A stretch of DNA of 64,000 bases from PALSA-612 sp963704335 (GCA_963704335.1 OY969889.1:2356001-2420000); one strand, 5' to 3'; positions 22,301-30,528 are shown, counted from the first letter of the stretch. Notes: generated by a model not told the origin, from the letters alone. Program-made: numbers and translations.

Positions 22301-22546
22301 GCGAACCGCGCGCTCGGGGTCGTCCTCGTGCGCAACGGGCGCGCCGAAGAGCGCCATCACTGCGTCGCCGATGAACTTCTCCACCGTGCCGCCGTAGCGC
22401 TCGAGCTCTGTGCGAACGCGCTCGTGGTACGGGCGAAGAATCGCCGCAACGTCCTCCGGGTCCAACGTCTCCGCCCTCGACGTGAAGCCCACGAGATCGC
22501 AGAAGACGACCGTGACGACCTTGCGTTCCTGGCGCGACTCGCTCAT
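19328..22546 (-). CDS. Class III nucleotidyl cyclase-ATPase-TPR fusion protein, copy 2
   Basis: A 1072-residue paralogue of its two neighbours with the same architecture: N-terminal cyclase domain ('FCDLVGFTSRAETLDPED', 'EKFIGDAVMALFG', 'GMASGDVVNTAARLQ'), a linker starting 'HEARAELVGRERELSV', an ATPase with Walker A 'GVPGIGKSRL' and Walker B 'LVVVFEDIHWADE', then a TPR-like C-terminal half. The three copies are most alike in the cyclase and ATPase parts and diverge most in the TPR half. That would suit a common output with different inputs (inference). Both ends overlap the neighbouring paralogues by 4 nt. It has no signal peptide or TM helix, so it should be cytoplasmic. Confidence 0.9.
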   Translation of the reverse strand: MSESRQERKVVTVVFCDLVGFTSRAETLDPEDVAAILRPYHERVRTELERYGGTVEKFIGDAVMALFGAPVAHEDDPERAVRAALAIREFATENELELRVGITTGEALVQLDAQPDAGEGMASGDVVNTAARLQSAAPVNGVLVDETTYRATRHAVDYEDADAVEAKGKTEAIAVWEAQTAHSRFGVDVAHEARAELVGRERELSVIRDAFERARHERTPQLLTLVGVPGIGKSRLVYELSQIADADPELVTWRQGRCLAYGDGVTLWALSEIVKAQAGVVEQDSPAEVEQKLREAVAEVLADTGDSNWVESQLRSLVGLSAESELGDDRRQSAFAAWRRFLEAMAEQRPLVVVFEDIHWADESLLDFVDELVDWVTDVPLLAVATARPELLERRPGWGGGKLNATTLALPPLNEDQTAVLLAQLLERSVLPAESQQALLERAGGNPLYAEQFAELFLERGSADELGLPETLQGIIAARLDGLADTEKGLLRDAAVIGKVFWASAVRNGLDPSTTLHSLERKGFVRRQKRSSVEGETEFAFAHALVRDVAYGQIARADRAQKHRDVAEWIEDLGRPEDHAEMLAHHWHSAFELARAAGMEAPELADKARVALREAGDRATSLNAYPTAEKYYAEALALWPDDDPERAVLLFRRARSLHLTGDDRRQDALKEARDALLAVGQAEPAAEAEAFLANGAWYQGDRDSAQQHFSQAEALVSGASASASKTRVLALSARFRMLKGDHEQAITVARDALEIAEALELDELRAHALTTIGSAKFHIELSTGRPELEQALEIALAVDSPIAAVTLNNLAVMGIWEGNFVRAHGAYPEGQRIAERFGDRDSARFMRSNWIYASYVLGRWDEALQAADDFILECASSPHYGEGLARDARAEIRVARGDFEGAREDLAFILEHARRIQDPQRLLPAVAHAPVLHLVLGEEGEARELAAETLALARDHIQMAAAANHLMFVAGRFGLRDAYREIVEQAPEGPWKDLSLAGASGDLQRAGDLYASFGSPPFEALARLFGGEDLIATGRRAEGEAEIERALAFHRSVGATFYVQRGEALLAHAATG

Positions 22547-25500
22547 GCGGTTGCCGTCTGTCGGAGCAGTGCCTCGGCGCGCTCTACGTAGAAGGTCGCG
22601 CCGACTGAGCGGTAGAAGGCGAGGGCCTTCTCTAGCTGCGCCTCTCCCTCATGGCGACGTCCCTCGGCGATCAGCTCCTCCGCCGCGTGGAAGCGTTCTC
22701 CCGCTTCGATGGCCACCGCGCCGTACTCAGCGTGGATGTCGGCTGCCCTGATGAAGTCCCCCGCGGCCGCAGCGACCGCCGCTCTCGTCCAGAAGTTGTC
22801 GGGCGCTTGAGCGACGATCTCCTGAATCTCGTCGCGGATCCCGAGCTGCTTCGCGAATCCTGCAATCTGGCCGGCGTACTCCCCGAGGTCGGGGTAATTC
22901 CGAAGGAATGCCAGGCCCTCCATGGCCACCGTACGAGCCTCGTCGGTCCGGCCGACCATCGCCAATCCCCGCGCCGACTGAAGGAGGGCCGGGGCCAACC
23001 GTTGCGGATCCATCACGGCACGAGCGAGCGCGAGATTCCGCTCGAGGTCCGCGAGCCCACCCACCTGGTCGCCTCGCGCGAGCCGGAGGTACCCACGCAT
23101 GACCCTGGCGGCTCCCTCCATGTAGTGGGGCGACGTCTCACACTCGGTGATGAAGCGGTCGGCATCGGCAACGACCTGGTCCCAGTTGCCCAGGAAGAAG
23201 TCGATGTACATGAGGTTTCCTCGGATGAATCGCGCGCTATCCCTGTCGCCGAACCGCTCGCCGGCCTGGACTCCTTCGCGGTAGAGAGCGCCTGCTCGAC
23301 GAAGGTCCCCACGCTGACTCGCTTGGACCCCCAGGTTGGTGAGGACGTTGGAGACGAGCGGAGAGTTGAGCGAGGTGGCGATCTCGAGGGCACGTTCCAG
23401 CTCCGCCAGCCCGGTCCCCTCCTGTCTCGTCTTCGCGGAACCAACGGTTGTGAGCGCGTGCGCACGAAGCTCGTCGAGCTCCAGTTCGTCTGCGAGGGCG
23501 AGCGCCTCGTCTGCGATCCTGATCCCCTCGTCGAGGTCGCCCGCGAGGAAGCGAAGACGGGCCGCAAACGCCAGCACGCGCGCTTTCGCGATGGACGGCC
23601 CCGCGCCGTCGACGAGTTCGGCGGCCCGGTCGACGTGAGCCTGAGCCGCGTCGCGCTGCCCTGCATACCAGGCAACTCGAGAGAGGTATGCCTCGGCCTC
23701 TGCGGCCGTCTCGCGGTCCCCGCCTGCCAGAAGCGCGTCGCGTGCCTCCTCGAGCGCACTGACACGCCCTTCATCGGCGGTGGCGTACAGAGCTCCGGCG
23801 CGTCGGAAGAGCAGGTCTGCCCGATCCGATGATTCTTCGGGCCAGATCGAGAGAGCCTCGGTGTAGTACGCCTTCGCCGCTCCGAATGCGTTGAGAGCTA
23901 CCGCGCGGTCGCCCGCATCGCGAAGAGCCAGGCGCGTCGCGTCGACGAGCTCCGGTGTCTCCTTGCCCGACACTTGCGCGAGCTCGAGCGACGAACGCCA
24001 GTGGTGAGCGAGCATTTCGGCGTGGTCCTCCGGCCGCCCGAGGCTTTCGATCCAGCGTGCGACGTAGCTGTGCTTCTCGACACGATCGGGACGGGAGATC
24101 TGTCCGTACGCAACGTCGCGGACGAGGGCATGGGCGAAGGCGAGCTCCGTCTCACCTTCTACCGACGTGCGCCGCTGCCGGCGAACGAACCCCTTGCGCT
24201 CCAGCGCGTGGAGGATCGCGGCCGCGTCGCCATCCTGTTCGAGTGCGCCCACCCAGAACACCTTCCCGATCACCGAGGCGTCCCGGAGCAGCTCCTTCTC
24301 GTCCAGCGTGAGACCGTCCAGTCGGGCGGCGATGATGCCCTGGAGCGTCTCCGGGAGGGGAAGCTCGTCGGTCGAGCCCTGCTCGAGGAACAGCTCCGAG
24401 AACTGTTCCGCGTAAAGCGGGTTGCCCCCAGCTCGCTCGAGGAGGACCTGCTGCGCGTTCGCATCGAGAACGGGCCGGTCGAGGAGTCCTGCGATCAGCC
24501 GCGCTGTCTCCTCATCGGAGAGCGGGGTAACGGCGAGCGTCGTCGCGTTGAGCTTGCCGCCGCCCCAACCGGGTCGCCGCTCGAGTAGCTCGGGGCGTGA
24601 CGTCGCCACGACGAGCAGCGGCACGTCGGTCACCCAATCGACGAGCTCGTCGATGAAGTCGAGCAGGCTTTCATCGGCCCAGTGGAGGTCTTCGAAGACG
24701 AGCACGAGCGGCCGCCGTTCGGCCATCGCCTCGAAGAAGAGCCGCCACGCCGCGAATGCCTGGCCGCCGCGGTCTTCACCGAGCTCGCTTTCTCCGCCGA
24801 GCCCGACCAGCGCCAGGAGATTCGACCTAACCCACGATGCGTCGGCACTGTCCGTCAGCAGCTCGTCGACAGCTCGACCGATCTTCTCGGCTGCCTCGGT
24901 CGCCTGATCCTGCTCGTGAATTCCGGCCTGCGCCTTGACGATCTCGCCGAGGGCCCACAGCGTGACGCCGTCGCCGTACGCCAAGCAGCGGCCCTGTCGC
25001 CACGTGATCAGCTCGGGATCGTCCTGCACGGTCTGGCGCAGCTCGTGGACGAGTCGGCTCTTTCCGATGCCCGGCACCCCGACCAGCGTTACGAGCTGGG
25101 ATGCGCGGGCGCTGCGCGCACGGCCGAGTGCATCGCGGAGGACGGCGAGCTCCTGCTCGCGGCCGACGAGCTCCGAGCGAGCCTCGTGCTCGACGTCGAC
25201 TCCCGGACGTGCCCGCACATCATCGGCCAGCCACACGGAGACCGGCTCCGACTTGCCTTTCGCCTCTACCGCGGGCGCTTCGGTGAACTCGATCGCGTGG
25301 CGCGTAGCCCGGAAGCTCGTCTCATCCACGAGCACCCCGTTGACCGGTGCGGCGCTCTGGAGACGGGCCGCGGTATTGACGACGTCCCCCGAGGCCATGC
25401 CCTCTCCGGCTCCAGGCTGGGCGTCCAGGCGTACCAGTACCTCGCCCGTCGTTATCCCCACGCGGAGCTCGAGCCCGTCCTCGTGCGCGAAGTCACGGAT

Positions 25501-25752
25501 CGCAAGCGCGGCGCGGACGGCGCGCTCGGGGTCGTCCTCGTGGGCGACGGGAGCACCGAACAGCGCCATCACGGCGTCTCCGATGAACTTCTCCACGGTG
25601 CCGCCGTGACGTTCCAGCTCGGCGCGCAGGCGCGAGTGATAGGGCGCGAGGAGCTCCTCGACGTCCTCAGGGTCCATGGACTCCGCCTGTGACGTGAAGC
25701 CGACGAGGTCGCAGAACAGGACCGTGACGACCTTGCGCTCTCTGCGAGACAC
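22543..25752 (-). CDS. Class III nucleotidyl cyclase-ATPase-TPR fusion protein, copy 1 (first in operon)
   Basis: A 1069-residue first member of the tandem set, from GTG 25752. The cyclase domain opens 'MSRRERKVVTVLFCDLVGF' and keeps the two metal Asp residues, Lys, Asn and Arg. The ATPase has 'GVPGIGKSRLVHEL' and 'LVLVFEDLHWADESLLDF', and the rest is TPR-like. As in the other copies, the residue seven positions before the transition-state Asn is Met ('GMASGDVVN'), where classical adenylyl cyclases carry Asp or Thr. It is divergent from dnaG, with just 40 nt between the two starts (25753-25792), so any promoters overlap. Translation is probably coupled through the whole operon by ATGA overlaps. 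Confidence 0.9.
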   Translation of the reverse strand: MSRRERKVVTVLFCDLVGFTSQAESMDPEDVEELLAPYHSRLRAELERHGGTVEKFIGDAVMALFGAPVAHEDDPERAVRAALAIRDFAHEDGLELRVGITTGEVLVRLDAQPGAGEGMASGDVVNTAARLQSAAPVNGVLVDETSFRATRHAIEFTEAPAVEAKGKSEPVSVWLADDVRARPGVDVEHEARSELVGREQELAVLRDALGRARSARASQLVTLVGVPGIGKSRLVHELRQTVQDDPELITWRQGRCLAYGDGVTLWALGEIVKAQAGIHEQDQATEAAEKIGRAVDELLTDSADASWVRSNLLALVGLGGESELGEDRGGQAFAAWRLFFEAMAERRPLVLVFEDLHWADESLLDFIDELVDWVTDVPLLVVATSRPELLERRPGWGGGKLNATTLAVTPLSDEETARLIAGLLDRPVLDANAQQVLLERAGGNPLYAEQFSELFLEQGSTDELPLPETLQGIIAARLDGLTLDEKELLRDASVIGKVFWVGALEQDGDAAAILHALERKGFVRRQRRTSVEGETELAFAHALVRDVAYGQISRPDRVEKHSYVARWIESLGRPEDHAEMLAHHWRSSLELAQVSGKETPELVDATRLALRDAGDRAVALNAFGAAKAYYTEALSIWPEESSDRADLLFRRAGALYATADEGRVSALEEARDALLAGGDRETAAEAEAYLSRVAWYAGQRDAAQAHVDRAAELVDGAGPSIAKARVLAFAARLRFLAGDLDEGIRIADEALALADELELDELRAHALTTVGSAKTRQEGTGLAELERALEIATSLNSPLVSNVLTNLGVQASQRGDLRRAGALYREGVQAGERFGDRDSARFIRGNLMYIDFFLGNWDQVVADADRFITECETSPHYMEGAARVMRGYLRLARGDQVGGLADLERNLALARAVMDPQRLAPALLQSARGLAMVGRTDEARTVAMEGLAFLRNYPDLGEYAGQIAGFAKQLGIRDEIQEIVAQAPDNFWTRAAVAAAAGDFIRAADIHAEYGAVAIEAGERFHAAEELIAEGRRHEGEAQLEKALAFYRSVGATFYVERAEALLRQTATA

Positions 25753-25792
25753 CGCGAAAGAGTACGACGTGGACGCGCGGTAGGCTCAGGCG

Positions 25793-27433
25793 GTGGCCCG
25801 GATCAAGGAGGAGTCGGTGGAAGCAGTCAAGGCGACCGCCGACATGCTGGACGTCGTCGGCGGCCGGACACAACTGAGGAAGGCAGGCGCGCGGTACGTA
25901 GGGCGCTGTCCATTCCACGAGGAGCGGACGCCCAGCTTCTCTGTCAATCCGCTCGACAAGCTCTTCTACTGCTTCGGCTGCGGCAAGGGCGGCGACCTCA
26001 TCTCGTTCGTGAGGGAGACGGAGAATCTCGACTTCGCCGGCGCCATCGAGTGGCTCGGCGACCGCTTTCGCGTGCCGCTCGAATACGAAGAGACGTCGCC
26101 GGCGGCGGACGCAGCGCGCAAACGGCGCGACCGGCTGTACGCGGTGCTCGAGCAGGCGACGTCCTTCTACGAGCGCTACCTCTGGGAGACGGTGGCAGGC
26201 GAGCCGGTGCGTGCGTACCTCGCCGAACGCGGGCTCGACGACGAGATCTGCCGCGAGTTCCGGCTGGGGCTCTCGCCGACCGCCCCGGCGCTTGCGCGCA
26301 AGGCTGCCGAGAAAGGATTCACCCGGCCCGAGCTGGCTGCTGCCGGGCTCGCCAACCGCCGCGGCAACGACTACTTCTCGGGGAGGCTGATGTTCCCGCT
26401 GGCCGACGCGCGCGGCCGCGTTGTCGGTTACAGCGCGCGTAAGTTGCGCGAGGACGATCCGCTGCAGGCGAAGTACGTCAACTCGCCAGAGGGCGACCTC
26501 TTCCACAAGTCATCAGTCCTCTACGGGCTGCACCTGGCACGCCAGGCGATCGCGAAGGAGGAGCGGGCGATCGTGGTCGAGGGCAACACGGACGCGATCG
26601 CGCTCCGCCAGGCGGGCCTCGAGCCAACGGTGGCATCCATGGGCACCGCGCTCACCGAGAGGCAGCTCGCAGAGCTCAAGCGCCTCACCCGGCGGTTGTA
26701 TCTGTGCTTCGACGCAGACGCGGCGGGGCAGGCGGCGACGCTCCGCGGCATGGAGCTGGCGGCGAGTCTGGGCTTCGAGGTGAAGGTCGTGCCGCTGGCG
26801 CCTGGGCTCGACCCGGCCGATGCGGCAGAGAGCTTCGGCGAGCTGCTCGGCCGTGCGGAGAGCTACGTCTTCTACCGCGTGCGCATCGAGCTCGACCGCG
26901 CTGCGGATCGCCAGGAGGCGTTCGTGCGCGTCCGGGAGGTGCTCTCGGACTTCGAGGACTCGCCGGAGCGGCAGGACGCCATGCGGCTCGTCGCCGACCG
27001 GCTCGACCTGCCGGCGGAAACGCAGGCCGGGCTGGCCCCGAGGAGTCGGGCGGCTTCGACGGGCACGGTGTCCGCGAAGGTGCTCGAGGCGGGGGGGAGG
27101 CTCGAGCGTGATGCGCTGGCCGGCTGCATCGCGCACCAGGCGTCGGTGCAACTGCTCGCGGAGCTGGCGCCGGAGCACTTCGACAGCGAGCTCAACCGCG
27201 CACTCCGGGCCCATCTCGTCGAGCCCGGCGAGCCCGCGGCCGAGCTCGTGCCGCTGCTCGCGGAGCTTGACGCACGTGCCGCTACAGAGGAGATCGACGA
27301 GCAGACCACCAAGGAGCTTCTGCTCCGTCTCCGCGAGCGCCACATCCGCCGCCAGCTGGCCGCAGACCCGACGCGTGCCGACCTCATCGATGCGCTGGAA
27401 CGCATCCACGAGGCCGTCGGTAGCCTTGTCTAG
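25793..27433 (+). CDS. dnaG: DNA primase
   Basis: A 546-residue primase that synthesises RNA primers for replication. The N-terminal CHC2 zinc finger is complete ('RCPFHEERTPSFSV' and 'FYCFGCGKGGDLI'), followed by the RNA polymerase core with 'YVNSPEGDLFHKSSVLYGL' and the TOPRIM domain ('AIVVEGNTDAIALRQ', 'YLCFDADAAGQ'). The C-terminal helicase-binding region is present but short, so the protein is somewhat smaller than the usual 580-650 residues. GTG 25793 was chosen because homology ('IKEESVEAVKATADML') starts there. The stop at 27431-27433 is followed immediately by the thiG start. Confidence 0.95.
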   Translation: MARIKEESVEAVKATADMLDVVGGRTQLRKAGARYVGRCPFHEERTPSFSVNPLDKLFYCFGCGKGGDLISFVRETENLDFAGAIEWLGDRFRVPLEYEETSPAADAARKRRDRLYAVLEQATSFYERYLWETVAGEPVRAYLAERGLDDEICREFRLGLSPTAPALARKAAEKGFTRPELAAAGLANRRGNDYFSGRLMFPLADARGRVVGYSARKLREDDPLQAKYVNSPEGDLFHKSSVLYGLHLARQAIAKEERAIVVEGNTDAIALRQAGLEPTVASMGTALTERQLAELKRLTRRLYLCFDADAAGQAATLRGMELAASLGFEVKVVPLAPGLDPADAAESFGELLGRAESYVFYRVRIELDRAADRQEAFVRVREVLSDFEDSPERQDAMRLVADRLDLPAETQAGLAPRSRAASTGTVSAKVLEAGGRLERDALAGCIAHQASVQLLAELAPEHFDSELNRALRAHLVEPGEPAAELVPLLAELDARAATEEIDEQTTKELLLRLRERHIRRQLAADPTRADLIDALERIHEAVGSLV

Positions 27434-28207
27434 GTGGCAGAAGACCCGCTTGTCATCGCCGGTCGCGAGTTCCGCTCGCGGCTGATAACGGGCACGGGCA
27501 AGTACTCGTCGTTCGAGGTGATGCGGGATGCTGTTCTCGCGTCGGACTGCGAGCTGGTGACGATCGCCGTGCGGCGCATCGACCTGGATCGCGACTCCGA
27601 AGTCATCACCGACTGGCTGCCGGAAGGTGTCCTGCTGCTGCCGAACACGGCCGGCTGTGAGACGGCGGACGAGGCCGTCCGCGTGGCGCGCCTCGCCAGG
27701 GCAGGTGGACTGCCCGACTGGATCAAGCTCGAGGTGATTCCCGACCCGCGCTACCTGCTTCCGGACGGCGAGCAGACGCTGGAGGCGGCTCGCACTCTCG
27801 TCGGCGAGGGCTTCACCGTGCTGCCGTACGTCCAGCCGGACCCCGTGCTTCAGCGGAAGCTCGAGGACGCCGGCTGCGCGACCGTGATGCCGCTGGCGTC
27901 GCCGATCGGCAGTGGGCGCGGCCTCAAGCTGCGACACACGATCGAGATCATGATCGAGCAGGCCGAGGTGCCGGTGATCGTCGACGCAGGCATCGGCGCG
28001 CCCTCCCAGGCGGCCGAAAGCATGGAGCTCGGCGCCGAGGGCGTGCTCGTGAACACCGCCATCGCGCTCGCCGACGATCCGCCGGCGATGGCGCGCGCGT
28101 TCAAGCTTGCGGTGGAGGCGGGGCGGTCTGCTCGCCTGGCCGGGCTGATCGAGGAGTCCGAGGTGGCGAGGCCCTCGAGCCCGATCACCGGTCTCGTCAG
28201 CCGGTGA
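27434..28207 (+). CDS. thiG: Thiazole synthase
   Basis: A 257-residue TIM-barrel enzyme that makes the thiazole phosphate of thiamin from DXP, dehydroglycine and ThiS thiocarboxylate. It has 'FRSRLITGTGKYSSFEVM', the Schiff-base lysine segment 'DWIKLEVIPDPRYLLPD', and the phosphate-binding 'VDAGIGAPSQAAESMELGA' followed by 'LVNTAIALADDP'. The GTG start abuts the dnaG stop with no gap, and the stop overlaps the thiS start (GTGA). There is no leader in which a TPP riboswitch could sit, so regulation by thiamin is not visible here. Confidence 0.95.
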   Translation: MAEDPLVIAGREFRSRLITGTGKYSSFEVMRDAVLASDCELVTIAVRRIDLDRDSEVITDWLPEGVLLLPNTAGCETADEAVRVARLARAGGLPDWIKLEVIPDPRYLLPDGEQTLEAARTLVGEGFTVLPYVQPDPVLQRKLEDAGCATVMPLASPIGSGRGLKLRHTIEIMIEQAEVPVIVDAGIGAPSQAAESMELGAEGVLVNTAIALADDPPAMARAFKLAVEAGRSARLAGLIEESEVARPSSPITGLVSR

Positions 28208-28404
28208 AGGTCATCGTCAACGGCCGCGGGGTGGACGTCGAGGCCGACGCGACGGTCGCAGCTCTGCTCGAGCAGCTCGGCGTAGCCGGCCCGTACGCGC
28301 TCGTGGAGCGAAACGGCGAGCCCGTCGAGCGAGATCTGTACGCCCTTCTCGGGCTCGAAGAGGGCGACTCGCTCGTCGTCGCCCGCCCCGTCGCTGGTGG
28401 ATGA
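28204..28404 (+). CDS. thiS: Sulfur carrier protein ThiS
   Basis: A 66-residue ubiquitin-like sulfur carrier. It ends in the diagnostic Gly-Gly ('VVARPVAGG'), where the C-terminal thiocarboxylate forms. The beta-grasp pattern is visible: 'MKVIVNGRGVDVEADATVA' then 'YALVERNGEPV'. It overlaps thiG by 4 nt and thiE by 8 nt, matching a compact thiGSE unit. ThiF and ThiC are not in the window. Confidence 0.95.
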   Translation: MKVIVNGRGVDVEADATVAALLEQLGVAGPYALVERNGEPVERDLYALLGLEEGDSLVVARPVAGG

Positions 28405-28985
28405 GCGCCTCTACCTGATCGCGCCCGCGCGGGACGATCTCGCGGAGCTCATCGAGGCGGCCGTCCGCGGAGGCGTGGACATCGTCCAGATCCGCGAGAA
28501 GGGGCTGGCAGACGCGGCGCTCCTACCGCGCCTCCAGGAGGCACGCGACGTCACGATGCAGCTCGGAGTCCCGCTCGTCGTCAACGACCGACCGGACCTG
28601 GCGATCCTCTGCGAGGCGGACTTCGTGCATCTCGGGCAGGACGATCTCCCGGTCGACGCCGCTCGCCGGCTCTGCGCGGCCGTTGGCCAGTCGACGCACG
28701 CGACCGGAGGAGATCGACGCGGCCGATGCGGACTACATCGGCGTCGGACCCGTGTGCGAGACGCCGACGAAGGAGGGTCGACCGGCGGTGGGCCTGGAGC
28801 TCGTCCGTTACGCCGCCGCTCATGCGCGTCAACCCTGGTTCGCCATCGGCGGCATCGATGAGACGAACGTTGGTGAGGTAGTCGCGGCCGGGGCGACGAG
28901 GATTGCAGTGGTGCGCGCAATCGGCCACGCACCAGACCCCGAGCGCGCCGCGCGAGCCCTCAGAACAGCTCTGGGCAACGGCTAG
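28397..28985 (+). CDS. thiE: Thiamin-phosphate synthase with an apparent single-base frameshift
   Basis: ThiE joins HMP-PP and thiazole phosphate. The first part reads from GTG 28397 ('VDIVQIREKGLADAALLPRL', 'VNDRPDLAI') as far as 'STHA'. The second part is in another frame ('PEEIDAADADYIGVGPVCET', 'TKEGRPAVGLELV', 'AIGGIDETNVGEV'). Skipping one base, the A at about 28703, joins the two as STHA-PEEI. That is what the family shows at this point, and it gives a normal protein of about 195 residues. Phosphate-binding and pyrophosphate motifs are intact on both sides. This is either a sequence error or a recent inactivation. It overlaps thiS by 8 nt and is followed by tRNA-Asn. Confidence 0.85.
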
Positions 28986-29010
28986 ACTGGCTGCGCCGCT
29001 TGGCGGTCGG

Positions 29011-29085
<75 letters not shown>

Positions 29086-29227
29086 TGAAAGTCCCTGTGT
29101 GGCGCAGGTTGGCGTCGCAGTGGCGGTGGTCTGGGGGAGCAGGCGGGACTGGTTGCGCGGCGAAACTTCGTACTCGTTTTCGTACGGTTTCGCTCGGTGC
29201 TCGCCGGGTACTGGACAACGAAGGGCG

Positions 29228-29560
29228 ATGCCGAGATTCATCTTGATCGCGTACGGAGACCGCGCTGGGTACGACCGGACCAGCCTGGCTGTGCGTGACG
29301 CAGCCCACGCGCACGATCGGATGTTGAGCGCCCAGGGTGCGGTGATCGGCGTTGCGGGTCAGCCCGTGCAGGTTCGAAACCATGACGATTCCGCCGTGAG
29401 CGCAGAAGACGGCCCGTACATGGGCTCCGAGCTTCCCGTCGCGGGATTCGCACTCATCGAAGCCTCGAGCGCTGAAGAAGCCGTCGAGCTGGCTTCGAAG
29501 ACCCCGTGTGCCGTGGCCCACGGGGTCGTCGAGGTGTGGCCGCTCGAGCGAGCCCCCTAG
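29228..29560 (+). CDS. YCII-related domain protein
   Basis: A 110-residue protein of the ferredoxin-like YCII/DUF family. It has 'PRFILIAYGDRAGYD' at the start, and the usual 'DGPYMGSELPVAGFALIEAS', 'EEAVELASKTPCAVA' and 'GVVEVWPLE' segments. In other bacteria such genes often accompany ECF sigma factors and may be enzymes or binding proteins; the function is unknown. ATG 29228 gives a full-length domain. It stands alone after tRNA-Asn, with 144 nt of unassigned sequence before it. Confidence 0.8.
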   Translation: MPRFILIAYGDRAGYDRTSLAVRDAAHAHDRMLSAQGAVIGVAGQPVQVRNHDDSAVSAEDGPYMGSELPVAGFALIEASSAEEAVELASKTPCAVAHGVVEVWPLERAP

Positions 29561-29588
29561 CTCCGCGTTTCTTCGTCCCGTTGCCGGT

Positions 29589-29780
29589 TCAGTGACCCGG
29601 CAGGTGTTCTCGCTTGTCGACCGGCGCGCTCTCGTGTGCGACGACCTTGCCGTGCTCGACCTCGAAACGGCCGGAACATGCGACGCAAACTCCCGTCGCG
29701 TGGCCCGAGTTGTCGTGCTCGGTGCCTTCGCGCGGCGCCTCGCCCGATCCGATACAGCGTCCCACGTCGGGCATCGTCAT
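29589..29780 (-). CDS. Small CxxC protein, unknown
   Basis: A possible 63-residue protein ('MTMPDVGRCIGSGEAPREG'), or 61 residues from the second ATG. It contains a zinc-ribbon-like 'GVCVACSGRFEVEHGKVVAH' with a CxxC pair and His residues. The pattern of a Cys pair, a small strand and an alternating hydrophobic C-terminus resembles small single-ribbon proteins common in actinobacteria. It is in the same open frame as a longer spurious extension that covers the thioesterase gene. The main doubts are its size and the lack of a second clear CxxC. Confidence 0.5.
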   Translation of the reverse strand: MTMPDVGRCIGSGEAPREGTEHDNSGHATGVCVACSGRFEVEHGKVVAHESAPVDKREHLPGH

Positions 29781-29826
29781 GAAGCGATTATCGCACTTCG
29801 AAACGTCCGTCCGATACGTTCGGCCG

Positions 29827-30528
29827 ATGCTCGACCCGCGGATTCCCACGCCCACCGCGGCTCGCACCGTGAAGAGGACACGGCGCATCCGCTTGTCGGA
29901 CAGGGACGCAAAGGGACGCTTGCGGCTCGATGCGGTGGCGCGCTTTCTCCAGGACATCGCCATCGACGACGTCTCCGAGACGGGCTGGGGGATGCCAGAG
30001 CATCTGTGGTTCGTGCGCACTATCCAGCTCGACGTGATCGAGCCGTTCGTCGGCGACACCGAGGTCGAGCTGACGACCTGGTGCAGCGGCGTCGCGGCGA
30101 TCGCAGCAGGGCGGCGCTGGTCGGTGAAGGGCGACGCCGGCGGCCGAATCGAGGTCGACAGCGTGTGGATCCACCTCGACGCCGAGCAGCGGCCCGCGCG
30201 CATCGAGGACTTCGGGGTTTACGCCGACGCTGCGGGGGGTCGCCACGTCTCGACGAAGCTCGCACTGCCCGATCCGCCAGGGGACGCCCCGCGCACGTCC
30301 TGGCCACTCCGCGTGACCGACGTCGACCTCCACGGCCACGTCAACAACGTGGTGCACTGGCAGGCCGTGGAAGACACGCTGCCGGTGACGGGCAGGCTGC
30401 GAGCCGAGCTGGACTACCACCAGCCGATCGATCTCGGCGACGACATCGAGCTCGCACGGTTTGGCAACTGCCTGGCGCTCACGACCGGCGACGGCGTCAA
30501 GGCCGTCGCCCGCGTCACGGCTATTTGA
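29827..30528 (+). CDS. Acyl-ACP thioesterase-family protein
   Basis: A 233-residue double-hotdog thioesterase that would release fatty acids from acyl-carrier protein. It begins 'RTRRIRLSDRDAKGRLRLDA' and continues with 'FLQDIAIDDVSETGWG' and 'WFVRTIQLDVIEPFVGDTEV'. The second hotdog shows 'WPLRVTDVDLHGHVNNVVHW', with the Asn-His pair typical of the active site. ATG 29827 is chosen because homology starts just after it, although the frame is open upstream. It is convergent with the ABC permease gene and overlaps it by 8 nt. Confidence 0.88.
   Translation: MLDPRIPTPTAARTVKRTRRIRLSDRDAKGRLRLDAVARFLQDIAIDDVSETGWGMPEHLWFVRTIQLDVIEPFVGDTEVELTTWCSGVAAIAAGRRWSVKGDAGGRIEVDSVWIHLDAEQRPARIEDFGVYADAAGGRHVSTKLALPDPPGDAPRTSWPLRVTDVDLHGHVNNVVHWQAVEDTLPVTGRLRAELDYHQPIDLGDDIELARFGNCLALTTGDGVKAVARVTAI

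Noticed and set aside
27380..27440. TPP riboswitch upstream of thiG
   Set aside because: thiG starts directly after the dnaG stop, with no untranslated space and no THI-box motif.
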